A stretch of 64,000 nt of DNA from Trissonchulus latispiculum (taxonomy: Eukaryota > Nematoda > Enoplea > Enoplida > Ironidae), in assembly GCA_030248195.1 (NCBI GenBank), contig JASAND010022311.1:1-64000 (forward strand), given 5' to 3'. Below the pieces are notes generated by a model. It ran no database searches and was not told where the DNA came from. It was given only the letters and a program-made list of their open reading frames with translations. How positions within the stretch are numbered: position 1 is the first letter of the stretch; each line of letters opens with the position of its first letter. This document shows positions 1-9,800 of the stretch, in pieces. Position numbers and translations under genes: made by a program.

Positions 1-119
1 TATACTGTCGTGGTCTTGATCCTGCCGATGAGATCCGATATTGACTCAATCCACCGTCCCTATTATTCTCTCCTATTGGACAGCCGGTGTGAGGTTTCTT
101 ATTAAACCCCCTGGACTCA

Positions 120-1540
120 GTGCCTACTCCTCAACCTCCTAGTCCTATTCCCCTGCCCTGGATTTTTGGGCTAGATTTTAGCATGACCCAAGCAATGTGC
201 TCCAGTAATTGCGGGGTGGTTGTTGCTGAAATGGACCACCAGATTCAGTGTCACTCCTGCTCTAGTCTCCATCATACTCGTTGTGTCGGCCTGATCACCA
301 ATCTACTCAAAAGCTTTGAGAGGTTGCAAAAGTTGAACGTGGTCTGGCTGTGCGACGCTTGCCTACAGTCCGCGGCTGACAGAACGCCAAATGCTCCTGG
401 AGGATCCGACCGTACTAAGTAAAACGGCCGCCCACTCTGTCGATGCCAGTACTGAAACCGAAACTCCTCCCCTTCCCCGACCGGCCCCTACTCCAGTTTA
501 CGTCATTTTCTGGCCCTTCGGACCCATTATCGTGCTTCTATGCATTTGATTTTACCTTTAACGGAAAGTTGTTTAAATCGGACCCGAACACGCATTTCAA
601 TACTCCAGACTCGTGTTTTATGGGTTTACCGAACTTGCCGAAAAGATTCTCAAAGCCCCGTCGGCTGCCCAAGCCAAGAAAAATTGGAAAACTCCCCCAT
701 ACCTGTAACCGTGATATGGATTATGAACGCCTCCTGATGATGGATATCCAGAGAGAAAAGGTAAGAAAAAAAGAGAGGGGAAAAAGAGAGAGGAGAAAAA
801 GCAAGAGAGACAGAAAAAAAAAGGCGACCCGAGAAAAAAGAAAAGAAAAAAAGTGAACAGTGCGCGTCATTTAGAGACGGTCTGCGCGATTCTGGAGTCA
901 GCATCTTGGCCCATTCCACTCATGCTACCAAAAATGCCTTTTGGTCCACTGGGTTGGACAAACATTCCCAGCCATCCTCAACCCAGTTTCCGGGCCAAAA
1001 CGTCCTGGGCGCTATTCTGATGGAGTTGCGATCTTCTGTTGGTGAAGAGAGTAACTATGTTACAACAGTGGACATCGAGGACATGGGAGATGTGGTCCAA
1101 ATTACCCGAGATGGAGAGGCCCCAATCCAGCGAACTGGGCGCCGCGTCAAGCCTTCAAAGCCTCAACGCCCGGCTTCTCGCAAATTTGGTAGATCCGCCC
1201 CCCTATGCTTCCATTGCGGGGTAAAAGGCCATACCGTTGGCAACTGTAGGCTACGGCGGTTTGGCCCTCTCGTGTGCTTTCATTGCCACCAACAGGGCCA
1301 CAAACGTCGATACTGTCCCTTCCAAACCCAGCCCTCTCCTCCACCGTCGGCTCAACATTTTTTCGCTGATCCGGCCTCGAACGAAACCCCATCGCTACTC
1401 CAGCACGCCAACGGCCTCTTTTATTGCCCACCCCTCTTATCCCACCAACAAAAACGTATGCCCAAGCGATTACTGGTGAATATCTGTCACAATTCCCTCC
1501 TCTTCGCTGAGAATCCGGCCACGGTAGGATGGCCGAAAAT
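120..1540 (+). pseudogene. Broken LINE ORF1 (PHD-like finger, NADAR, CCHC knuckles)
   Basis: Counterpart of the intact ORF1 at 7324-8553. The N-terminal C4HC3 finger lies in the piece 120-422, the start of the NADAR region in 443-740, and the NADAR C-terminal half plus two CCHC knuckles (CFHCGVKGHTVGNC and CFHCHQQGHKRRYC) in 906-1540. The reading frame is broken near 415 by an extra A compared with the other copy, near 585 by extra bases, and at about 760-853 by an inserted purine-only tract. No intact protein can be made from this copy. Confidence 0.8.
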
Positions 1541-3225
1541 TCAGCCAGTGCTGATTCGACCACAGGTCCTGTGAAGACTTCTATCAACACGTGTAGTGAT
1601 GCTGCGACTATTGAAAACTTTGATAATGTGAGTGTAGTTTTATGTAATATTAGAAGCGCCTGTAATAAGTTCATCCAGCTGCACTTTGAAGTTTGTTTAC
1701 AATTTAATTTTCCAGAAATTATTATATTGAATGAAACTTGGTTGAATGACGAATATCCAAATAGTTTATTTATCTGTAATGGGGAGTATAATATTTACCG
1801 CAAGGATCGGGGAAACGGAAATAGAGGGGGAGGTGTTGCAATTTTGGTGAAAAAATGCTTGTCAAGTAGGGAGCTAAAAATGCCGAATTTACATTCTATT
1901 GAAGGAAATTGCTGTTGAAATTCGTGGCTTGGGGAGCAAAAGATATATATATATATAGCACTTTTTATAGGCCAGCTGTTTCTTGTACCGACTGTTTTGT
2001 AAGTCTGGAAAACTGTTTGAAATTTTTGCTAAATAAGCGGTCCCCCTTAATTGTCACAGGTGACTTCAATTTGCCTGGTGTGGATTGGAAGGTACCGCAG
2101 GCCGATCAGGATAAATTCTTAAATTTGTTTTTGGAAAATGGTTTTCACCAAAAAGTTCTTGAGCCTACAAGAGGAAGTAGTACGTTAGACCTTGTTTTTG
2201 AAAGTATCCCTGACTTGATTTCTGATGTCAAAATTTGTTCCCCCGTAGCTAATAGTGACCATTGTTCTGTGTGCTTTAATGTAGACACAGATTTTCAATC
2301 TTCTCGCAGCCGGTCATACTTCTGCTGGGATCAGGCAGACTATGCAGGTATGATAACTAGGCTTGAAATGGTGAATTGGGGAAATTTATTTGCCCCCTAT
2401 GCTTCTGTAAACGATAAGTGGCTTGTTTTTAAAGAGTTATGTTTGCAAATTATTGAGGAGCACGTTCCAAAGAAAACACTTTCTGCCGGCAAAAGACCTA
2501 AATATCCCAAAAACATTAGGCGTCTTTTAACACGGAAAAGAAAATTACATAAAGTATTGTTAAAGTCATGCAGCAACGAAAATAAGTTGCGATTTAATGA
2601 AGTTTCTGCTAAGTGCGACACGGAAATTAGAAAATTCAATTTAAGCTCTGAATTAAGATACATAGAGAGTCCTTCTAACCGTGCTTTTTATACCTATGTG
2701 AAACGTAAACTATGTTGCAAAGAAGATGTATCTGTATTGTGTGTAAATGATAAAATAGCTGTTGAAGATAAGGACAAGGCTAACCTCTTAAATTGTCAGT
2801 TTGAGTCTATTTTTGTGCGGGACGATGGGAGGACCGTCCATCTGACGGAAAAGGAATTTGACACCGGTTTTGAAGATGTGCTGTTTACAGGTGCCTCTGT
2901 CGTTGAAGCTATTAATACCCTAAATTCTGCCTCTGCGGCTGGTCCAGATAAAATTCCCGCGAGGTTCCTTAAGCTTTGTAAATATCAACTTTTCCGACCA
3001 CTTCAGACAATCTTTCAGCAGTCTTTCAATGATGGGGTTATGCCAGAAGACTGGTTAGTAGCGCACGTAGTACCTATTTATAAAGGAAAGGGAGCAAATC
3101 GGTCGAGAAAATTATAGGCCAATATCACTGACCTGATTTGTTGTAAAATTATGGAAAAATTTTAAAAAAATTTTGTCGACATTTGGTCAAAACAAATAAT
3201 AAGCAGGACCAACATGGTTTAGTCG
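1529..3225 (+). pseudogene. Broken LINE ORF2 (APE endonuclease and RT start)
   Basis: ORF2 begins with ATG at 1529, slightly overlapping the end of the ORF1 region. The piece 1529-1918 carries the start of the apurinic-type endonuclease (LNETWL and the GGGVAILV segment). An extra A near 1905 shifts the frame; 1909-3117 continues with the endonuclease core (TGDFNLPGVDW, SDHCSVCF) and the linker to RT. Compared with the minus-strand copy a short segment near 2100 is missing, and the frame collapses near 3090-3120 at the first RT motif. Palm motifs A, B and C are absent because the copy ends at about 3225. Confidence 0.85.
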
Positions 3226-3244
3226 AGCTCATCCAGATAGTTAT

Positions 3245-4104
3245 TAATGCGTGAATTTGCGTTAATACCTAGTATAAATTGTTTCCTGGATTTCACTCTT
3301 GAATCTTTCGAAGATCCTTTCTCGAAATTTATATCTAATAATCTTCGAAATATAATGCCTTCCTGCGCTTGTGTTTAATGTGTTACACTTGTTTTTGAGT
3401 TTCGATTTGATTTAGTAAAACTTGTCTTCTGTATCTCAGTTGGTTAGGATAGGGCTTCTTTTCTGCTATGGAGATAAGATTTAATGAGCAGAATTAAATT
3501 AAATTTTAAGGAAGTATTACATTTGTTGAGTAGTTTCGCTTCAAAGTAGAAGCTTGCTTAACTGGAAGATTGCACTGTAGTTTGACCAAGGAATGTGGAA
3601 AGCAAACTATTTTCTAAACAAATTCAAGATAGCTATCATAAAGTATACATTTTCTGAACTGCAGTGGTGAGATTAGATTTGGGACCGGAACCGGAAGGAT
3701 TTTTAGAACCGAAACCGTTAGGATTTGGAAGCAGCCGGTTCCAGACGTAAAAACTGAGCTTGAACTAAAAATTTTGACAAATTGCCAAATAAATGCAAGA
3801 TTTGCGAAAGTTGGATTCTGGACTTGTTAGTCATAGTCTGATTCTGATGCATGAGTCTAATGTCGCAGCAGCCGAAATTGAAACTGCTAAGCATTGAAAC
3901 AAATGTAGAATCATTTGGGAATAGAGTTTGGCAATTATATGTATACTAACTACGAAATCGAACTTCTTTGAAATTCGAAATAATTCAAAATATTCGAATA
4001 GTTGTTCACTACATATACGTATATTCAAGAATAGTTAGCGAATAAGTCGATGAACGAAGGTTTTAAAAAATTGATTATTCCTACTTAATAGTTAATTTAA
4101 TTAA
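3245..4104. repeat. Anonymous repeat segment A, copy 1 (uninterrupted)
   Basis: About 860 bp of non-coding sequence that recurs at 17553-17864 plus 21702-22318, where a Naiad element splits it. It starts with GCGTGAATTTGCGTTAATAC and ends with TTAATTTAATTAATTT. It contains a short run of GGAACC-like units near 3685. No ORF with recognisable homology is seen. In the second copy it abuts repeat B directly, so A and B probably form one larger mobile or duplicated unit. Position 3518-3559 is the empty-site equivalent of the Naiad target duplication. Confidence 0.8.
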
Positions 4105-4126
4105 TTTAAATCAAATCAAATCAAAA

Positions 4127-4415
4127 ATGTTTATTTGGCCAATCTGCATGAAATATACGTATATAAATACAATTTACAGTATATATATAAGCATTATAAG
4201 GGCCAAAAAGGAGACATACAAGATTCTGCATGCACCTGCAAAAACCAACTACCAATTGTCGAAAATAACCACAAGAACTAGCCAGCAGAATATTATACAT
4301 ACATCTTACGTATATATATATATATATACTACAGAAGTACCAACATATATATACATACGTACGTACGTATACAAGATTACTACAACGACCTAACTAGTTT
4401 GAGCAACTAAATATA
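4127..4415 (-). other. LINE 3' UTR with polyadenylation signal and microsatellites
   Basis: Non-coding 3' end of the minus-strand LINE. Read on the minus strand it contains ACGT and TA microsatellites, then GGCCAAATAAACATTTTTG with an AATAAA hexamer, followed by GATTT repeats typical of short-repeat-tailed LINEs. Confidence 0.7.
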
Positions 4416-7305
4416 CTAATCAGGCTTATATTTTAAATATTTATGCAGATCAACAGAATCAAGCCGCTTTTTGAATATAAAAACGTTTGGAGCGGATATT
4501 ACGTCAGAATCCAAAGTATTCCAAATTGGAACTATCCTATTTGCAAAAAAATGCTTTCGGCAATCGAGCCTAGACTTACAGTTTCGCAGTTTCAACTCAT
4601 GACCACGTGTGCCTGATTTGACCGCATAAGAGAAAAATTCCGCAGAATTAACATTATCCACTTCGTAGATAATCTTGTAAGCTTGAGCGAGATCGGCTTT
4701 AAGTCTACGACACTCAAGTGTGTCAAGTCCGGTAAACCTAAGGCGATCCCTATATGAAAGCTCCCGAATTTCCGGTATTCTTTTTGTAAATCGTCTCTGA
4801 ACTAGTTCTAACTTATTGATATCCTTCATTAGATGTGGGGACCAGACACAACAGCTATACTCCAAAATTGGTCTGACGTAAAGTGTATACATAGCTAATA
4901 AAAATTTTGAATCACGACAACAAAATGACTTAAAAATAACAGCAGTTTTTTGGAACGCTTTAGCACATATTTTATCTACATGCATAGAAAACTTCAAATC
5001 TGAAGTAATGTAAACCCCCAAATCTTTTACGAATTCAACTTTCGGTATATTTGATCCATTGATTTCAAAATCGGAAGCAAGATAATGCGAACCAATTTCA
5101 AGGAGCATACTTTTATTAGACGCAATCGAAAGTTGATTTTCTGACGCCCAGTCAAAAACATTACTACAGTCATTTTGGAAACACGCAAAGTGGTTTGCAG
5201 AGGCTCCCGAGAAAAATATTTTGGTATCATCTGCGAAAATCTTTACTTTTGAGTTAACGCAAACATCAGGAAGATCATTAACATAAATAAGAAAGAGCAC
5301 GGGTCCAAGAACACTACCTTGGGGCACTCCGCTAATCACTTCAGCAACGTCAGAAAGTATATCTCTTACCTTAACATACTGAACCCTTCCCGTTAGAAAA
5401 GACTCTAACCAATTTAGAGCTCGCCCACATATCCCGTACGATCTAAGCTTACTCTTGAGTTTGAGATGTGAAACAGAGTCAAAAGCCTTACTTATGTCCA
5501 AATACAGAACCTTCACCCCCTCTTTTTCATTAAGTTTCGTTGACCAATAATTCAAGCATTCTAATAACTGAGTCTGAGTTGAGCGTTGCGACATGAAACC
5601 ATGTTGGTCACTGCTTATTAGTTTGTTTTTGAGCAAATGGTCGAGCAAAAATCTCTTTAAAATCTTCTCCATAATCTTACAACAAATACAGGTCAGTGAT
5701 ATTGGCCTATAATTTTCTGGAGCCGATTTGCTACCCTTTCCTTTATAAATAGGTACTACGTGCGCTACTAACCAGTCTTCTGGCATAACCCCATCATTGA
5801 AAGACTGCTGAAAGATTGTCTGAAGTGGTCGGCAAAGTTGATATTTACAAAACTTAAGGAACCTCGCGGGAATTTTATCTGGACCAGCCGCAGAGGCAGA
5901 ATTTAGGGTATTGATAGCTTCAAGGACAGAGGCACCTGTAAACAGCACATCTTCAAAACCGGTGTCAAATTCCTTTTCCGTCAGATGGACGGTCCTCCCG
6001 TCGTCCCGCACAAAAATAGACTCAAACTGACAATTTAAGAGGTTAGCCTTGTCCTTATCTTCAACAGCTATTTTATCATTTACACACAATACAGATACAT
6101 CTTCTTTGCAACACAGTTTACGTTTCACATAGGTATAAAAAGCACGGTTAGAAGGACTCTCTATGTATCTTAATTCAGAGCTTAAATTGAATTTTCTAAT
6201 TTCCGTGTCGCACTTAGCAGAAACTTCATTAAATCGCAACTTATTTTCGTTGCTGTATGACTTTAACAATACTTTATGTAATTTTCTTTTCCGTGTTAAA
6301 AGACGCCTAATGTTTTTGGGATATTTAGGCCTTTTGCCGGCAGAAAGTGTTTTCTTTGGAACGTACTCCTCAATAATTTGCAAACATAACTCTTTAAAAA
6401 CAAGCCACTTATCGTTTACAGAAGCATAGGGGGCAAATAAATTTCCCCAATTCACCATTTCAAGCCTAGTTATCATACCTGCATAGTCTGCCTGATCCCA
6501 GCAGAAGTATGACCGGCTGCGAGAAGATTGAAAATCTGTGTCTACATTAAAGCACACAGAACAATGGTCACTATTAGCTACGGGGGAACAAATTTTGACA
6601 TCAGAAATCAAGTCAGGGATACTTTCAAAAACAAGGTCTAACGTACTACTTCCTCTTGTAGGCTCAAGAACTTTTTGATGGAAACCATTTTCCAAAAACA
6701 AATTTAAGAATTTATCCTGATTAAAAGTTGTGACGGCCTGCGGTACCTTCCAATCCACACCAGGCAAATTGAAGTCACCTGTGACAATTAAGGGGCACCG
6801 CTTATTTAGCAAAAATTTCAAACAGTTTTCCAGACTTACAAAACAGTCGGTATAAGAAATAGCTGGCCTATAAAAAGTGCTATATATATATCTTTTGTTC
6901 CCCAAACCACGAACTTCAACAGCAATTCCTTCAATAGAATGCAAATTCGGCATTTTTAGCTCCCTACTTGACAAGCATTTTTTCACCAAAATTGCAACAC
7001 CTCCCCCTCGATTTCCGTTTCCCCGATCCTTGCGGTAAATATTATACTCCCCATTACAGACAAATAAATTATTTGAATATTCGTCATTCAACCAAGTTTC
7101 ATTCAATATAATAATTTCTGGAAAATTAAATTGTAAACAAACTTCAAAGTGCAGCTGGATGAACTATATTACAGACGCTTCTAATATTACATAAAACTAC
7201 ACTCACATTATCAAAGTTTTCAATAGTCGCAGCATCACTGCACGTGTTGATAGAAGTCTTCACAGGACCTGTGGTCGAATCAGCACTGGCTGAATTTTCG
7301 GCCAT
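4416..7305 (-). CDS. LINE ORF2: APE-type endonuclease and reverse transcriptase (one frameshift)
   Basis: The protein nicks target DNA and reverse transcribes the element RNA at the nick. From M at 7106 an uninterrupted 896-aa frame carries the endonuclease (NETWL, GGGVAILV, TGDFNLPGVDW and the final SDHC) followed by RT motifs: NYRPISLT, motif A LDISKAFDSVSH, motif [12 protein letters not shown], motif C FADDTK, then a thumb/C-terminal region with [10 protein letters not shown]. The true start is probably the ATG at 7305, 19 nt after the ORF1 stop and matching the other copy. An extra base near 7166 relative to that copy shifts the frame, so the first about 45 residues are out of frame. The motif set fits the CR1/jockey group; exact clade needs a tree. 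There is no RNase H domain. Confidence 0.9.
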
Positions 7306-7323
7306 CCTACCGTGGCCGGATTT

Positions 7324-8553
7324 TCAGCGAAGAGGAGGGAATTGTGACAGATATTGACCAGAAATCGCTTGGGCATACGTTTTTGCTGGTGGGATAGGAG
7401 GGGTGGGCAATAAAAAGGGTCGTTGGCGTGCTGGAGTAGTGATGGGGCTTTCGTTCGAGGCCGGATCAGCGAAAAAATGTTGAGCCGACGGTGGAGGAGA
7501 GGGCTGGTTTTGGAAGGGACAGTATCGACGTTTGTGGCCCTGTTGGTGGCAGTGAAAGCACACGAGAGGGCCAAACCGCCGTAGCCTACAGTTGCCAACG
7601 GTATGGCCTTTTACCCCGCAATGGAAGCATAGGGGGGCGGATCTTCCAAATTTGCGAGAAGCCGGGCGTTGAGGCTTTGAAGGCTTGACGTGGCGCCCAG
7701 TTCGCTGGATTGGGGCCTCTCCATCTCTGGTAATTTGGACCACATCTCCCATGTCCTCGATGTCCACTGTTGTAACATAGTTTCTCTCTTCACCAACAGA
7801 AGATCGCAACTCCATCAGAATAGCGCCCAGGACGTTTTGGCCCGGAAACTGGGTTGAGGATGGCTGGGAATGTTTGTCCAACCCAGTGGACCAAAAGGCA
7901 TTTCTGGTAGCATGAGTGGAATGAGCCAAGATGCTGCCTCCAGAATCGCGCAGAGCGTCTCTAAATGACGCGCACTGTTCAACCTTTTCTCTCTGGATAT
8001 CCATCATCAGGAGGCGTTCATAATCCATATCACGGTTACAGGTATGGGGGAGTTTCCCAATTTTCTTGGCTTGGGCAGCCGACGGGGCTTTGAGAATCTT
8101 TTCGGCAAGTTCGGTAAACCCATAAAACACGAGTCTGGAGTATTGAAATGCGTGTTCGGCCGATTTAAACAACTTTCCGTTAAAGGTAAAATCAAATGCA
8201 TAGAAGCACGATAATGGGTCCGAAGGGCCAGAAAATGACGTAAACTGGAGTAGGCCGGTCGGGAAGGGAGGAGTTTCGGTTTCAGTACTGGCATCGACAG
8301 AGTGGGCGGCCGTTTTACTAGTACGGTCGGATCCTCCAGGAGCATTTGGCGTTCTGTCAGCCGCTGACTGTAGGCAAGCGTCGCACAGCCAGACCACGTT
8401 CAACTTTTGCAACCTCTCAAAGCTTTTGAGTAGATTGGTGATCAGGCCGACACAACGGGTATGGTGGAGACTGGAGCAGGAGTGACACTGAATCTGGTGG
8501 TCCATTTCAGCAACAACCACCCCGCAATTACTGGAGCATATTGTTTGGGTCAT
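7324..8553 (-). CDS. LINE ORF1: PHD-like finger, NADAR domain, two CCHC zinc knuckles
   Basis: Intact 409-aa frame. Residues 6-60 form a C4HC3 pattern (C6, C10, C23, C26, H31, C34, W55, C57, C60) like a PHD finger; PHD-like fingers are known in some CR1 ORF1 proteins. Residues about 103-251 match NADAR (YbiA-like) domains: KSAEHAFQ at 130-137 (family S-x-E-H-x-x-Q), an AKKIGK helix at 162-167, NAFWSTGL at 218-225 (family W-G-x-G-L region) and GQNVLGAILMELR at 238-250. NADAR enzymes cleave N-glycosidic bonds of riboflavin intermediates or remove ADP-ribose. Two CX2CX4HX4C knuckles follow, likely for RNA binding. The ORF sits 5' of ORF2 as in other LINEs. The domain call is by motif; activity is not shown, and one family residue (G after W) reads S here. 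Confidence 0.85.
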   Translation of the reverse strand: MTQTICSSNCGVVVAEMDHQIQCHSCSSLHHTRCVGLITNLLKSFERLQKLNVVWLCDACLQSAADRTPNAPGGSDRTSKTAAHSVDASTETETPPFPTGLLQFTSFSGPSDPLSCFYAFDFTFNGKLFKSAEHAFQYSRLVFYGFTELAEKILKAPSAAQAKKIGKLPHTCNRDMDYERLLMMDIQREKVEQCASFRDALRDSGGSILAHSTHATRNAFWSTGLDKHSQPSSTQFPGQNVLGAILMELRSSVGEERNYVTTVDIEDMGDVVQITRDGEAPIQRTGRHVKPSKPQRPASRKFGRSAPLCFHCGVKGHTVGNCRLRRFGPLVCFHCHQQGHKRRYCPFQNQPSPPPSAQHFFADPASNESPITTPARQRPFLLPTPPIPPAKTYAQAISGQYLSQFPPLR

Positions 8554-8801
8554 GCTAAAATCTAGCCCAAAAATCTAGGGCAGGGGGAATAGAACTAGGA
8601 GGTTGAGGACTAGGCACTGAGTCCAGGGGGTTTAGTAAGAAACCTCACACTGGCTGTCCAATAGGAGAAAATAATAGGGACGGAGGATTGAGTCAATATC
8701 GAATCTCATCGGCATCGGATCAAGACCACCACAGTATAAACCAGAATCCAATTTATATATCTAGAACACTGAATCAAATGGGTTAAAACCAAATGGGTTT
8801 A

Positions 8802-9213
8802 TCAAGAGTACATAATGATAAGAGTATGACAAGCGTAACATTCTATGCAGTGAAGGCAAAAACTGCAATGCGCGCTATCGGCTGCCCCCCCCCACGAATT
8901 GACCCCCGCTCACATCGCCCATATATGGGAATGTGGTCCAAACGGGGGTCGCTCACTGCTTTGCATAATTACACGTTGAAATTAATAGCGGCCCAATTTG
9001 GGGAGGGGGTTTAAGCGTGTATGTTTAACACTTGCATGTGAAAAACATGCTAAGCGAGTGAGTGACTGGGACTATGTACCCATATAGGGGCGGTGTGAGA
9101 GGGGGCCAATTTGTGGGGGGGGGTCAACCGATAGCGCGCATAGCATAGTTTTGGCCTTCACTGCATAGAGTGTTAGGCTTGTCATATATACTCTTATCAT
9201 TATGTACTCTTGA
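8802..9213. mobile_element. CAAGAGTACATAAT-family MITE, member 1
   Basis: Miniature inverted-repeat element. The left end TCAAGAGTACATAATGATAA pairs with the right end TTATCATTATGTACTCTTGA, and the arms extend inward through GCAGTGAAGGC/GCCTTCACTGC and the C-rich/G-rich blocks near 8888 and 9112. It has no coding capacity. Unlike members 2, 4 and 5 it lacks a matching 7-bp flank, because its left edge is also the edge of repeat B. Confidence 0.8.
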
Positions 9214-9422
9214 TATTATGGAAAACGTTGCAATTTCTTGCAGCATTTCGACTAAACTGACTCAAGAAAGAATAGGATGTGTCGGTGGTCCTTCCTGGAG
9301 TGCTGGTATATTCGCAGAAACTTTGAAAGGCTATTATTTACTCGATTTTTGGAGTTCAACAACAAAATTTTAGATCAGTTTAAAGTTTAGAATGTGCTTA
9401 GGTAGAGTTCGACTGTCTCAAT

Positions 9423-9800
9423 TTAACTGTTCGAGTTGGGCATGCGATAACACGACAACAATTTGTAAACATGGATTCCATGAAGTGTGGGAAAGCTACC
9501 GTCCAGTTCGGAGACTACACAAGAAACGACTTCCCGAGGGCTATTTTTTCTGAAATTGCTTAATGAAGAACCAAGCTCAATATTTTGAGAAAAATGTAAG
9601 ATTGTCCGATTTTCGTCAAAGTTTTCAAGTTTGGATACTAATTTCTCTATAACAAAATCAACAAATACAAACCTCTTAAATATAGCCCTCAAAGATTTTC
9701 CCGTAATTGTGCGCGTATGCGTAAGCCACTTTCTAATTGCTTGCATGAGTTGAGAGAAACCCCTGTTCAGAACAATCTGGTTGGCCATGTTAGTTACCAA
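9423..9800 (-). CDS. Hypothetical 125-aa ORF in repeat B
   Basis: Open frame starting MVTNMANQ whose first 101 residues recur unchanged at 23017-23328 in the second copy of repeat B. No known domain is recognised. It is basic at the N-terminal end and contains a hydrophobic FVFVDFVIEKLV stretch. Because the two copies are recent duplicates, conservation alone does not prove that it is translated. Downstream of residue 101 the copies diverge through a short insertion. Confidence 0.25.
   Translation of the reverse strand: MVTNMANQIVLNRGFSQLMQAIRKWLTHTRTITGKSLRAIFKRFVFVDFVIEKLVSKLENFDENRTILHFSQNIELGSSLSNFRKNSPREVVSCVVSELDGSFPTLHGIHVYKLLSCYRMPNSNS

Larger units (their letters stand above)
1..3225 (+). 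mobile_element. Degenerate LINE (CR1/jockey-like), 3'-truncated copy
   Basis: This is a second copy, in opposite orientation, of the LINE found at 4105-8797 on the minus strand. Similarity starts at the very first base of the window (5' UTR) and runs through ORF1 and ORF2 to about 3225, just after the RT segment that reads DQHGF, where it stops abruptly. The rest of the RT and the 3' UTR are missing. Truncation of a LINE at its 3' end is unusual, because incomplete reverse transcription removes the 5' end; a later deletion or rearrangement at the neighbouring repeat A (3245) is the likely cause. Both ORFs carry frameshifts relative to the other copy. The element is dead. Confidence 0.85.
4105..8797 (-). 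mobile_element. Nearly full-length LINE (CR1/jockey-like) with NADAR-containing ORF1
   Basis: Read on the minus strand, this is a two-ORF non-LTR retrotransposon of about 4.7 kb: 5' UTR (from about 8797), ORF1 (8553-7324), ORF2 (7305-4416, one frameshift), a 3' UTR with TA/TACG microsatellites, an AATAAA signal near 4130 and a terminal repeated GATTT tail (about 4105-4122). The insertion point is the junction between repeats A and B: the second copy of A+B at 22318/22319 has no LINE there, so both ends can be read by comparison. The target duplication is very short (about TTTA) or absent. The exact 5' end between 8735 and 8797 is uncertain because the other LINE copy is cut by the window edge. 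Confidence 0.85.

Noticed and set aside
443..856. 137-aa ORF ending in a Lys/Arg/Glu-rich tail
   Set aside because: It is an out-of-frame mix of the broken LINE ORF1 and an inserted purine tract.
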